From: Atkinsonella hypoxylon
Taxonomy: Eukaryota; Ascomycota; Sordariomycetes; Hypocreales; Clavicipitaceae
Direction: 5' to 3'
Length of the DNA stretch: 64,000 nt
Assembly (NCBI GenBank): GCA_000729835.1
Contig: JFHB01000007.1
Location: 186,001 to 250,000, forward strand
Shown: positions 24,701 to 35,213 of the stretch, one piece after another
Layout: the number at the start of each line of letters is the position of its first letter
How positions within the stretch are numbered: the stretch's first letter is position 1
Program-made: the position numbers and the translations under genes
Notes under the pieces: generated by a model
The model's input: the letters and a program-made list of their open reading frames with translations, nothing else
What the model was told of the DNA's origin: nothing
The model's database searches: none

Positions 24701-27507
24701 AACTGCACGAAACGAGTCGACAGCATCTCGAACTCGAATTGTTTCTTCTTCTTCCCCTTTCCTCTTCGTTTATTATTTGTCTATCTTAGCGCTGAATGTA
24801 AGCGTCGGCATAGCTGGTATGAGATAGCAGGGTCGAGTCAGTCAGGCAAGCATCATCGTCTTCCACAAAACACTATTACACGTCCGCCTCTACATGTACT
24901 TTAACTGCTCGCACACTGATGCACGCCTCCGGAGAGGGTAGCATCTTTGGTCAGAATATAGCAAACATTGTCTATTCTCTCCAACTTTGCCGCTCCCTTC
25001 ATTGTCCCCCTATGGAAGACGATGATGGAAGCCGTGTACTGTCTTACCGTATCATGTATCTAAATTATGTCTCCACGTCGTAGACTTTGCCAGTGTTGAA
25101 ATCGTGGATAATTTTACTTCTCTTTATTTTGGGGTCTTTAGCTCTAGCATATAGCTAACAAAATATCTTTCTAGACGACGAACTCCCTTCGCTCGATGAG
25201 GCAACTCACTCGGTCGACGCCCTAGTTTCAGATGAACCTCAAGGCGTCTTTTCTGCCCCCGGTCATGTTGCTGATATAATGATGGGACGATCTGTGCCGC
25301 CAGGTTTTGCCATTCCTCCAAGCATCACCAACTCGTCTCTAGCATCTCCTTTGAATCAGCATCACCAACCGCATATTATGCCGTCCTTTTCTAGAGTGCC
25401 ACCGCCGCCCGGCTTGGAACGAGGTGCTGTGACTCCAGAACTGACTCCGAGAAAGGTGACAGTTTCTAGTAGAGATGTGGGGAAAACGAAAAGGCCTGCA
25501 GCTGTAGAGGCAGAAGGCTCGGGTCATGTCCCATCTCGACGTACTCCAGAGCGCGAACAGGACGTGTCAAACTTACAAGACGAGGATTTTCCAGCACTTG
25601 GCTCTCATCAGCCAGCCAAGACCAGAATTGCGCCGTCGGCTGTGCCAGTTATGCCTACTCCCAAACCCACACCAGCGGCCAAGAAGGGCAGCGACAAGGT
25701 TGCGGACAAGAGGACGCAAGTTGTTGAGGGGACGCCTTCAAGCCCCGCAGCTGTCTCGACGAAACAGCCCAACACCGCAGCATCCAGCAAATCTGTTGCT
25801 CCAAAAGATATGTCCGCCGATGAGAAAGGCGAACGATCTGGCGAGACTTCGTCAGGCTTTCCTGCTCTGCCTCCTCTCATCACCAGCAGCCCATCACCAG
25901 CCCCTCGGAATGCCCCTCGAACCCTTCGGGTCATGTCAACCGCTAGAACTATGGACTCGATGGCGTTGCCTCCTTTGGTGCAGACGGTAGCCAATAAAGC
26001 TGTCTCTATTTCTCATGGAGCAGACACTCCTGTGAGTGAATTTGTTAGTGACACCGCTTCAGTTGTATCGGCCTCCGTATCTGCACCCCGCGCGGGATCG
26101 CCACCTCCAAGCAAAGTCGGATCTGCCGCTGTTCGCAACACTACGAAGAGCCAGCAACGGAAACAGCGCAAAGATGCTTTAAAGCAAGAAACGAAAATCA
26201 TAGCGGAGACGCTGAAAGCAGATGCCAAAGAACATGCGCCGGTGATTGGCCGCAAGAAGAAACAGAAGAAAGAAAAACCGGCAAAGGCCATGGCAAGCCA
26301 ATCAAAGACATCGGAGACGACTGTGTCAGAGTCAGTCGCCGCACAATCAGAAGCCGCTAACAAATCGACGGAATCGGACGAAGCCGAGTCCAAGAGCAAG
26401 ACTGCCAAAGAGAAGAAGGCCTCGAAGTCCAAGGGGAAGGAGAGAGACAGAAACAGGGAGAAAGAGAAAGAGACGGAGAAGCCCAAGGATCAATCGGTCA
26501 CCCCTCTCGCACCAGCCGCGAATCCGCAGCCTTCGGTGACATCCAGTACTGTTCCTGTCGAACCGATCGAGTCAGCCGATCCAGCTGACCGACAACAATT
26601 TGGCCCAGCCTCCGTGTTTGCAGAAATCCGAAACTCTCTGTGGACATCTGCAATTGACAAGCTTCAGATGCTCAAGCCAGTAAGCAGCACGCCATCACGA
26701 CCAGATCAAGGACACAATGCAAATGCTGCGGCTCAATCCGGATATTGCAGAGAGTGCGCCTGCAAGTGTGGAGAGATACAAGATGATGACCTCACTGCCC
26801 TTCGAGCCGGCAGGCCTGTGCGCAAACAATTCCACGTCGACGGCAGCCGGATGCTCATCACACCTAATGGGGACTGCATCCGCGGCCTGACTCCCGAAGA
26901 AGAGGATGCCTTCCTAGACCTGCAGTCTGCCATTGCTGCCACTGCCGAGGACCCAGGTGCTTTCGTCGCTCCGCGGCACCAGCCCGGAAGCGGAGCCTTC
27001 TCCCTCATCAAAGGCCGTGCCGTTCCCAACGGCCGCCCCAATATCTTCCCTGCAACGGCTCAACCCCAATCCCAAGACCCCATCGGCAAGCTTCAGCGCG
27101 AAGACGCCCTCAGCTACATCAATCAATACGTCCTGCCACGCCTCAATCTAGATGCCGCCAACATGGGCTTTCCCAAGGGCGCCTCGCCGCTCCGGGACGC
27201 CGCAGCAGCGAGCCTGAACGCCCTCGCTCCGTACTTTTACGGCCCAGACGCCGCTGCCGGCGTAGGCATCTACAGTGCCCCAGACGGGGCCCGAGCCATG
27301 CAGGACTTCTCCTCGAGTGGTGGCGCCCCCGCGGCAGACGTCAGCAAGATCGGCCCCACCAATGGCCTCGGTGGCATATCTCTTATGACTGTGGAGGATG
27401 CCGAGGTCCGACTAGCTGCTTCGAGGAAGGAGACGGAGAAGCTGGAGAAGGGCTTGAATGCAGTGATTAAGAGAAATAGAAGATTGCTCCTGGGTGGGGG
27501 GAATTGA
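21716..27507 (+). CDS. not4: CCR4-NOT subunit NOT4 (RING/RRM/C3H1 E3 ligase), probable long and short forms
   Basis: Exons 21716-21759, 21881-21947, 22018-22130, 22258-24317 and 25175-27507 give 1,538 residues. Reading on from exon 4 to the stop at 24367 gives a 777-residue short form. Residues 15-70 are a C4C4 RING (CPLCIEEF, CPCGYQVCQFC, LCPACRRPY). A basic coiled coil follows (83-115), then an RRM (about 118-205, starting LVYITGLAPTVRED) and a C3H1 finger (YCSAWLKNEKCNNPGCMFLH). The rest is Ser/Pro/Gln-rich with PPPGL motifs. The last exon carries LQDEDFPALG, a Lys-rich block and a C-terminal helix. Known: NOT4 ubiquitinates proteins on stalled ribosomes and joins mRNA decay to quality control. 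The last exon has a clean acceptor (GCTAAC branch, TTTCTAG) and no upstream ATG, so it must be spliced to something before it; the phase matches exon 4. Confidence 0.88.
24318..25174 (+). other. Proposed long, facultative intron of NOT4
   Basis: 857 bp between donor GTGGGT at 24318 (phase 1) and acceptor CTAG ending at 25174 with branch GCTAAC. It is long for this genome and starts inside an open frame that continues 16 codons to a stop at 24367. It contains T-rich and AT-rich tracts (24672-24681, 24740-24790) that could serve as 3' ends. Retention would give the short NOT4, splicing the long one. The alternative is an unseen separate gene start in this interval; no ATG in phase supports that. 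Confidence 0.55.
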
Positions 27508-28085
27508 AATCTGGAATGATGCTCTTCTGATCTATCGCCAACACTGTCGTCAATACCAGCGCCTTATTTTTTTATTTTTTCTCTTTTTTTTTTCAAAAAA
27601 AAAAGAAAAGCAAAAAACCCTTATAAGCGAGATGTTGAAAGGACAAGCATTAAAGCTATGTACGACTATAGAGACGATCGTCTACTTATGGTTAGCGAGA
27701 AATGAAGGCACGATTGGTGCATGTAAAACTTATATCAATGCGTCTCATTTAGATACCACTTTGTACATTTTACACTATGCTATTTATTATACCGGCCCTT
27801 TTAGGCATGAGCCATCAGATGAGGCGGTCTATAACATATATTATCTAATTACTTCAAAAGATAAGATGGAACGCTCCATAATGTACTGGAACATGTTCTG
27901 TAACCCTTTTTCACTCGGCGCAATAAGCACTGTAAGCAAGACATTCCAAGCAAAATCCTGCAGAGAAGTATACTCCAATGTAATGAATAACATGCTCAGA
28001 AAATCTCACCTCTTGCGTCTCGTAATGTTGATAGATGACGCTGATTTTGACCCAAACAGTTGGTGGTGTAGTATTCAACGTTCAA
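27508..28085. other. Convergent intergenic spacer with T/A-rich inverted tract
   Basis: 578 bp between the end of NOT4 (+) and of the channel gene (-). At about 27566-27617 a run of T is followed directly by a run of A, able to fold back on itself and likely part of the NOT4 3' end. No coding region. Confidence 0.55.
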
Positions 28086-30510
28086 TCATGCATCTCCGTC
28101 TTCGTCAACCTTCTTCATCCACAGCGACTCCTGTAGTCGTTCCATCAATTTGTCCAGAATCCATTCGCTTTCTTCCTGCCCGCCCATCAGCGGACTTTGC
28201 ATCCCGACCCAAGACCATCTAAGGTGGGGGTGATGCACCATGCCAAGCTCGGCAGCTGCCTTTACGGCACCAGGAGGAGCCTTCTCCAGGTCCACGTCCA
28301 GCTCATTTGTCATAGTAGCACGGTTCTCGGCATCTTGCTCTTCCTTCCAATGTCTGCGGTTATGTCCTCTTCGTCGCTTGTGCTTCTCCTTAGGAACCAC
28401 TTTTCGGTGATTCATAGGATCTCTCTCGTCCTCGCCTATTAGACCGAGATACCAAGCCCATTCTTCAAATGTATATCGTCGTGGCTCCGGTTCTCCAAGG
28501 TGCTGGTTCACGAACTGAATCTCTTTGACGAGCAGCAGGTGCAAGTCTGTTCCAGTGGGAAGATTATCGAGGTGGTCGCGAACTTGTGATAAAGAGGGCC
28601 GAGCTGCAGGAACTGCGGCTGGCTTGCAAAATTTATGCTTGCCTTGGAGCTCATCTCTCTCTTCGTTCCGTGCATGGGAGGCTGAGCCAGAACTACTGCC
28701 GGGCTGGTTTTTCGGCTTGGTCGTAGTGTCGACGTCTGTGAGGTCAATGCCTGCAATACTCGGTGCATGCTTGCCCTGTCTGTTCTGCATCTCACGCTCA
28801 CGAATAGCTTTTGTGGCTTTCTGGAAGACCCGACCAAACGACATTCGATTAGCAATATACTTGGCATTTCCGGTGAATCCTTCTTCACCGGGCAAGATGG
28901 TAATGTTTCCTACGCGAATGGTTGCATCGCGAATAGATTTGACAACTGTGTCACCAGCATTAGAGATAAGAATTGTCATGGTGGGTAAAGCCAAAAGCGA
29001 CCAGAATACAAAGAAAGACTTTCCAGCATTTGACTCTGGTGTTCGATCACCATAACCAATTGTGGTAAAGGATACAAAACAAAAATAGAATGCATCGAAA
29101 TATGTCCATTGTTGGTATGACTTTTCACACTGCAGGAAGATGACTGCTCCAACGAGCCACAGCAAGATCCAGACACTGCCGGAAATAATCAAGGCCATCC
29201 ATTTCCGACGTAACGACGCCTGCTGCTGAATTTTTCGCATTAGTAGGAACTCTGTTCGCCGACGATCAAACTCGTTGTGCGGTAAGTTGGGATGTTTGCC
29301 ATTTCTGTTCTGGGCTGTGGTGTTCTGGATGGGACGCAGGATTTCGTCATGTCCACGTTTCGTCATGGTACGAATGATTCTCCGACGGTTCTTTTCTTCC
29401 ATGCGCGCATCCACCCGACGTCTTCCGCGCTCCAGAATCATGCTTCGAATAGAACTAATAACCAGACCAAGGCTAATAACCCCAATGAGAGCGTACGGAA
29501 AAAGTAAAGCCCTCCCCAGGACTGTAGACGCTGCAAAATCGCCGAATCCGACGGTGAAAAGCGTGACATTTGCCCAATACACGGCATCCAAGTAGTTCCA
29601 ACCTTCTATATCGGCAAACACGAGAGCGCCCAGGAGCAAATACATCAGGAAGAGTATTGTCTGTAGCATGAGGGTGCGCTGACTAGGGGTGAGATTAAAG
29701 TCTTTAGCATAATGTCCCGTTGAAGCTCCCCAAAAGGTAACGACCATTAACGAGGCGACAACAAAGTAAAGAATGGCAGCCCAGATACCATAGTAAAATG
29801 CTTGCGACCAAATATAATCTTGTGGTGGGTGGAGGCCCTCAAGTAGTGGCCCAGCAGCGGTCGCGTTAAGAGCCATCAAACATATGGCCGAGATATACCT
29901 GAGCGGTGTTAAAATTGATTGCAGAATAAGACAACATTCTTCTTACCAGCCAACAATTGTGATTGGTTGTGCAATGCTGAAGCGAACTCTCTTAGTCATA
30001 TTCAGTAAAAGAAATACATTAGAAACAAGAGCCATGGCCAATTGGATAGTGTTGACGATGGTGAGCCTGTGCAACAGTGTTAGTTTTGTTGGATCTATCG
30101 ACCGCAAATACCTACCTAACAGCGGAGACCAACATACCATGCAGGGTCATCTACGAATGTAGCCTGGTCAGCAGGCTTGTCAGGTGTGAGGTGAAGTCGC
30201 CATTTCGATCCCAGGGCGCAAATACTGAAGGCAGAGGCAACAGGCCCAAGTGTCGCGGCGATCATAGGAAAGGCAGAGGATGCAAACCACCACCGGCTAA
30301 TGCAGATTGTGTCAGCATAGACGAGTTGCGCCTGATGGGCGGCTTGAGTGAAGCAGGGCCTTGCCTTGGGACAAGATGTGCCAAATCATTCTGAAATCGC
30401 AATTCACGGGCGCGTGTGTGCGCTAATTGTTGAGGGAGTGTTTTTTCAAAGTAGTTCTCGGCGGCTTTTGTGTACCGCTCGATGGCACCTTCATGCTGAT
30501 CGTCGTCCAT
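28086..30510 (-). CDS. TOK1-type outward-rectifier potassium channel (two-pore, eight TM)
   Basis: Exons 30510-30365, 30296-30138, 30066-29947 and 29898-28086; 745 residues. The first intron (30364-30297) begins with GC (AG|GCAAGG) and ends ...CTGACAC...TTAG; the other two are GT-AG. Membrane helices: one before the first soluble loop (WWFASSAFPMIAATLGPVASAF), then LTIVNTIQLAMALVSNVFLL, PITIVGWYISAICLMAL and further pairs. Both selectivity filters are visible: TVGFGDFAAS and TTIGYGDRTPES. A long cytosolic tail follows, rich in Arg/His/Lys (KHKRRRGHNRRHWKEE) and ending acidic. Known: TOK channels are specific to fungi, sit in the plasma membrane and release K+ on depolarisation. Phase and the conserved SRWWF start of the first helix both require the GC donor. 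Confidence 0.92.
30297..30364 (-). other. GC-AG intron in the TOK channel gene
   Basis: 68-nt intron on the minus strand. The donor AG|GCAAGG matches the tight consensus of GC-AG introns, branch CTGAC lies about 15 nt before the acceptor TTAG, and only this donor restores the frame into SRWWFAS. No GT donor with the right phase exists in the exon. Confidence 0.7.
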
Positions 30511-31344
30511 GGCTCTTCCGGATGGTCGAGCCCGGACGACTCAACAAGCTCAGGTCAAAGCACGGTTATGTTTTCTGTATGGATATTGAGGATAATGAGG
30601 TATATGCATGACGGACAGATGAAAGAGTTGGTGGCGTTAAGGAACGTCTAAAGGAGGCTAGTAGGACAATGGTTCGGAACTTTCAAGTCGAATCGCGTAA
30701 TAGGTCGTATGAATGCTTTGATTGGAAAAACTAAGCCGGGGGAAAATGATGGGAATAGTGATACTGAGGAGGATCGTTGAGGCGATTGGGGACAGCAGTT
30801 GATGATATATGTTCAAAAGTAACTACAGGTACGCATATAGTTAACTATGACGCTCATCGCGCCTGCATCTCTTGAACCCGCGACCCCTGTCTAAGTGGCT
30901 GGTGGCCCTTGCTGTTCGTGCATGTGTACTGTGTATAACTAGTTAGTACCTAGCTAGGTACCTATGTGCCAAGCCTGTGGGGGCTTATCGAGCAGTGCAC
31001 GCCGCCGTCGCCGTCGCCGTCACCCGTCACCGTCTTGATTCTTGATTCTTGATTCTTGATTCTTGATTCTCGAGCGCGTGCCAGATGCCGGCCAAATCTT
31101 TGCAGAGAATTGAACGACGGTTTGACCGTATTTCCCCAAGTATCACATATCGAAGCCACATTTTGCGCGGCTATCACTGTGGCCGACTGATTGATTGATT
31201 CTCAGTGAGGTTGTAGATCCATGGGGTTCATGCTGAGGATGCTCAGCTTCTGATGGTGGCTCGTGGTACACATCTCAATACTCCCTCGTTTCTACATTCT
31301 CATGTAGATGATCATCACAATGCTTTTCGCCGCCCACAATTGTC
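30511..31344. promoter_or_regulatory. Divergent intergenic region with microsatellites
   Basis: 834 bp between the divergent channel and hydrolase genes. It contains TAGGTACC cluster 2 (about 30942-30966), a GCCGTC run (31001-31034) and a 7-bp tandem repeat (31034-31070). No gene seen. Confidence 0.5.
31034..31070. repeat. 7-bp tandem repeat (CTTGATT), five copies
   Basis: Five perfect copies of CTTGATT, preceded by a CCGTC/GCCGTC trinucleotide-like run from 31001. It lies in the spacer between the channel and hydrolase genes. Confidence 0.8.
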
Positions 31345-32629
31345 ATGGCACACTGGTTTAAAATCTCGCGACTGGGTAGTCACCTTCTGCGACAAGCATC
31401 CCGCAGCAGACCCTTCAGTACAGCCAAAACAGAGCGCGTTGAGGTGAGATGTGGCTCCTCAGGCTACGTGACCATCGAGTAAGTTTAGGTCGTACACCGA
31501 GGTGAAGCAAAAGGTTGCGCCTTGAAGCTAATGCGTATGCGCAATCAGTTTGGCGAACGCGCTTGATAATTCTTCTAAAAACGATCCCTTACTGATCCAT
31601 CTGCCCTCTTTCCCTCAACCAAAGAACTGTACGCCTCAATTTCCACCATTTTTACAAGATCGGTCTGTCGCAACAATCAACTATCGATGGAGTCCATACT
31701 CGGAAACTTTAGTTGAAGATGGGGATCCAACTCGGCTTCGCTGGCCGACTCCCGTCCATGATACATCATTCGCCATGGCTTGGCTCCTCGAAAACTTAGC
31801 ACCGCCAGGAAACACCCGTCGCGATATTTACGTGTACGGCTCATACCTTGGAGCCAGTCTGGCCTCGTCCTTGGCTCTCACTGAGACTCTCTCGCACTCG
31901 AGGTTCGCTGTCCGTGGGCTAGTGACCTATAATGGAATCTACAACTGGACCATGTTTCTTCCTGATCATCGAATCAACAAAGGACCGAAGAAAAGGACAA
32001 CGGCTCCTCCGCCTGAACTGGTACAAGGTTCTCAGCTCCACAAATTGCAAGAACATTTGCCTGCTCTTTTCAATTCTCCTTCAGACCTTTTCGACCCATT
32101 CGCGAGCCCAAGCCTCTTCTTTCATAATCCTGGTCTTATCGTGCCAGAGTCATTCTTCATGACGGTGGAGCACGCTGCCCTCATCAGCAACATGACGAGC
32201 GATGAAGAGATCCCATCTACACCTGTCAAACTCCCGCGCAAATCACATCTCATGTTCCCGCCTCGGCATTCCAACTTGAAAATTCCAGAAACTCTTGTGT
32301 TATGTGAGTCCGCGCCATCACGTACTACTACTAATACTACCGCTGCCGATGTATCCAGTAAACCAAGGACGAAAACGAGGGGAAAACGCGCAGGAGCAGC
32401 TGGCCATAGCTTCGCTTCTCAGGCCAAAGAATTTGTTGAATTGATGCGGAGGAGCATTGAGGTGGTGGAACTGAAGGAGCGCAGCAAATGGGACGAGGAT
32501 ATAGATCGCTGGGCCGATGAGGCTACAAGAAGAGTGCAGGTGATGGATGTGGGGCCAGAGACCGATGACATCGAACCAGATGACGTTGTTTGTGATGCAG
32601 TTTCGTCCTGGATGGAGAATAATTTATAG
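31345..32629 (+). CDS. Alpha/beta-hydrolase-like protein, probably mitochondrial, unknown substrate
   Basis: Exon 1 31345-31478, intron 31479-31548 (GTAAGT...CAATCAG), exon 2 31549-32629; 404 residues. The first 30 residues are Arg/Ser-rich without acids (HWFKISRLGSHLLRQASRSR), a good mitochondrial presequence. The core has the order of an alpha/beta hydrolase: a first strand with HLPSFPQP, VATINYRWSPY, a helix AMAWLLENLAPPG, then IYVYGSYLGASLASSLAL. The last matches the nucleophile elbow region, but with Y-G-S-Y-L-G, so Ser would be the nucleophile. The later part is Lys/Arg-rich and ends in an acidic helix. I do not recognise a named family beyond a conserved fungal hypothetical protein. 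The upstream exon is required because the second has no ATG before its conserved part. Confidence 0.75.
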
Positions 32630-32780
32630 AAATACGTCGCGAGATACTTAGCAAACGCCAAGACATAAAGAAAAACGAGCGCATCCAAATTTATGTCATT
32701 TATTGTGTCTTTGGTAAACGCGAAAGCGAGTCAGACAGTAGTGGTTATAGATTCTACTAATGCACCAGCTTATCACCAGC

Positions 32781-32871
32781 GGCCAAATGGTCTAGTGGTA
32801 TGATTCTTGCTTTGGGAAGGTCGATCCAGCTCAACTGCAAGAGGTCCCGTGTTCAATCCACGGTTTGGCCC
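32781..32871 (+). tRNA. tRNA-Pro (anticodon TGG) with a 19-nt intron
   Basis: Acceptor stem GGCCAAA pairs with TTTGGCC, discriminator C at 32871. D arm GTCTAGTGGTATGAT (A box). Anticodon stem CTTGC/GCAAG encloses loop TTTGGG + T, with anticodon TGG. The intron 32817-32835 sits after position 37, the canonical place. The T arm contains GTTCAATCC (B box). A T9 run at 32882-32890 is a Pol III terminator. The sequence closely follows the known fungal tRNA-Pro(UGG). Confidence 0.95.
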
Positions 32872-32881
32872 GCCAGTTTCG

Positions 32882-32890
32882 TTTTTTTTT
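32882..32890 (+). terminator. RNA polymerase III terminator of the tRNA-Pro gene
   Basis: Run of nine T residues 10 nt after the tRNA 3' end. Confidence 0.85.
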
Positions 32891-34085
32891 GTTTGCTCTT
32901 TTTGCTTTGCACACTTACAGAAGGGACGATTCTTCTTGCCTACCAACGTTTGCTAAGTAGCACAAAACGCGACGCCTTATTGATCCTACGCTTTCTCATC
33001 GTCTAATGATAATGAAGCTGTGACAAGCAAGCCCATCTCCCCACTTCCATGACAGACAGAGAATCCGGGAAGCCGAAGAGACGAGGAAATGTGGCATGCA
33101 TGTTGCTTTAGTCATTGCAGGCTGTCGATCTTAATGTTGCGATGCACACTGGATCGGTGCCGGACCGGCTCCGATACAGTTGTGTCGGGTTCAATACTGG
33201 ATGGAGCCTTAGCATCAGGTATCACCAGGGGAATCGGAACTACATTGGACGTCTGGTGCAATACGGAGTGGATGGACCATCTTCAGCTCAGAATTAATAG
33301 AGTGGTGGTGCCCTCCTTGGGATGCAGCTTCTGGCCACGCTGGATGCGGATTCCGACCTGCACAGTCGCAATGGCAATGGCAATGGCAACGACGCCAAAT
33401 GGCATGGACAGCCGAATCCAGAATCCAGATCGAGACCCAAATTCAACCTGTGAGGCCAAGACGTTCTCAGACCAAACAAAACCAGCGCCATCGAGCTTTC
33501 CCCCAGCTTGAGCTTGCTGTGACCCAGAGCCGCCACGGTCTGCTGCTCGTTTCTTGTCCACTCTTGACCCTCTTGACCTGCCTCTCGTCCTCTGGTCCTC
33601 TCGACCTCTCGACCTCTTGACCCTCTCGACCTCCTGGTCCCCTCCTTCTTTGCTTGCTTGATTGCCTCCCCTCCTCTTCTTCTTTGCTTGTCTGCTCCCT
33701 TTCTTTTGCTCGCCCTCCTCCCTTTCTCTTCCTCTTTGCCCACTCGTGCAAGTTGACTATCCGTTTATTCATTTCCCATCCATCAACTAGCATCTTTTTC
33801 ATTCGAGCTCATATGCTTTTTACCCATTTCGCAAGGTACCTACATCCGCGTTTGCTATGGATCCCAGACTTGTGACTATCCACTTTCTCTTGTTGTGCAA
33901 GCGAGCAAGCAAGCCTTTCGTTTCTTGCTGCAAAGCAAACGCGGAGCACCATCTGGAAAGAATTTATGTACAGCTGGGCATCACGACCGGCTTCGCTGAC
34001 GATTGTTGCATGCATAGAACCGCCCACATTTCTACAACTCGATCGCGTCTGTTTTGCTACCTCCGTCACATCTCTTGCATTCAAA
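32891..34085. promoter_or_regulatory. Spacer and CT-rich promoter/leader of the Ala-rich protein gene
   Basis: No gene seen. From about 33,540 to 33,790 the plus strand is almost all C and T (repeats of CTCGACCTCTTGACC, then CCTCTTCTTCTTTGC). Such pyrimidine blocks precede the start sites of strongly expressed genes in filamentous fungi. This one faces the gene starting at 34086, leaving a leader of roughly 300 nt. A GGCAAT run lies at 33368-33390. Confidence 0.55.
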
Positions 34086-34824
34086 ATGCCTGGCATTCGT
34101 ATGTCCTTCTTCCCTCAACTGCGTCCATGTATCCGTCCCACAAGTCCAGGCAGTGATAGCCCATCCTAGCAGACTGAGTTCTAATAGCATTGTTTGTCTC
34201 TAGCTCTTCACGCTCTTGACAATCTCAAGGCAAAGCTCAAGGCTGCCTTCAAAAAGAAGGGTGGGAACAAGTCCGAGACTGCAAAACCTGCCGAAGCTGC
34301 TAGTGATAAGGCCGGTACTGCTGAATCTGCTGAAGCTGCCGCTCCAGCTGCCGCTGTTCCTGCTACTACGGCTGTAACTACTACGACGCCGGCTGAGACG
34401 AAGCCGGAGGCACCAGCTCCTGCGGGTAAGAATTACGCCATCTTCAACCTCTTTTGTTCCTTTGCCAAGCTTTTTCCTGCGAGTCTTCAACATCCTAATC
34501 GTCTTAACTTTTGTCTATCTAGCTGAAGCTGCCCCTGCCACTGAAGCTCCAAAGGAAGAGGCCAAGACCGAGACTCCTGCCAAGACAGAGGCACCAGTCG
34601 CAAGCCCGGATGCTACCAAAGTCGAAGCTGCAGCCCCAGGTGAGGGTTCGAATTGAAGTCTTTTCGTTCAAATTAGTATCAGCCCTAACAACATCCTAGC
34701 GCCGGTTGCCGCCGCTACACCAGTCCCGGCTGAGCCTCCACCAGCTCCTGAAGTTGTGCAAACAGAAGCACCTTCGGCGGCTGAGACGCCCGCGGCAGAC
34801 TCAACAAAACCTGCCGATGGCTAG
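34086..34824 (+). CDS. Small Ala/Pro/Glu/Lys-rich low-complexity protein
   Basis: Exons 34086-34098, 34204-34425, 34523-34639 and 34700-34824; 158 residues. The N-terminus MPGIPLHALDNLKAKLKAAF with following KKKGG is a short amphipathic basic helix; the rest is Ala, Pro, Glu, Thr and Lys in repeats such as PAEAA, AETKPEAPAP and TEAPVAS. No signal peptide or membrane segment is evident. All three introns are phase 1, and exons 2 and 3 are multiples of three, so either can be skipped without changing frame. Codons are mostly GCT/GCC/ACT/CCT, suggesting good expression, in keeping with the CT-rich promoter tract. Family unknown to me; such proteins are common as hypothetical proteins in Hypocreales. 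Confidence 0.75.
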
Positions 34825-35213
34825 CCCAGCAGGATAGTGCTATCTATGTACTGTCGTTTTGATGTATTGCATGAACCGTGTTGGAGTTGTTGCTTGATTG
34901 ATTGGCAACCATCGTTCTGGGGATTCGTCAGTCGATCTAGATTCTAACTTGGTTGCAGCACGGTGTGGTGCATTGATTTGTTCGCGATCGCGTTTGCTGA
35001 GCGCTGGATACCCTTGCCAGAGGAGGACATGACTTGGGATATGCTCATGAGCCTGCAACTTATACCCCACGCCCCACGTTTTATTGTACATGCGTGCATT
35101 GTTCAGTCTCTCAATCTTTTGGGTCTACCGCTATAAAATGGTCTAGGCACATTTGAGGTCATGCTACTTCTTATTAAACATCACAACATCTGTTTGTGAG
35201 TCCGTGATATAAG
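34825..35213. other. Convergent intergenic spacer
   Basis: 389 bp between the Ala-rich gene (+) and PTPA (-). It should contain the two 3' UTRs. Nothing else seen. Confidence 0.6.

Noticed and set aside
27494..28222. 242-codon plus-strand frame after NOT4
   Set aside because: It starts at a non-ATG codon inside the NOT4 end, passes through poly-T/A sequence and overlaps the 3' end of the channel gene; composition is AT-driven.
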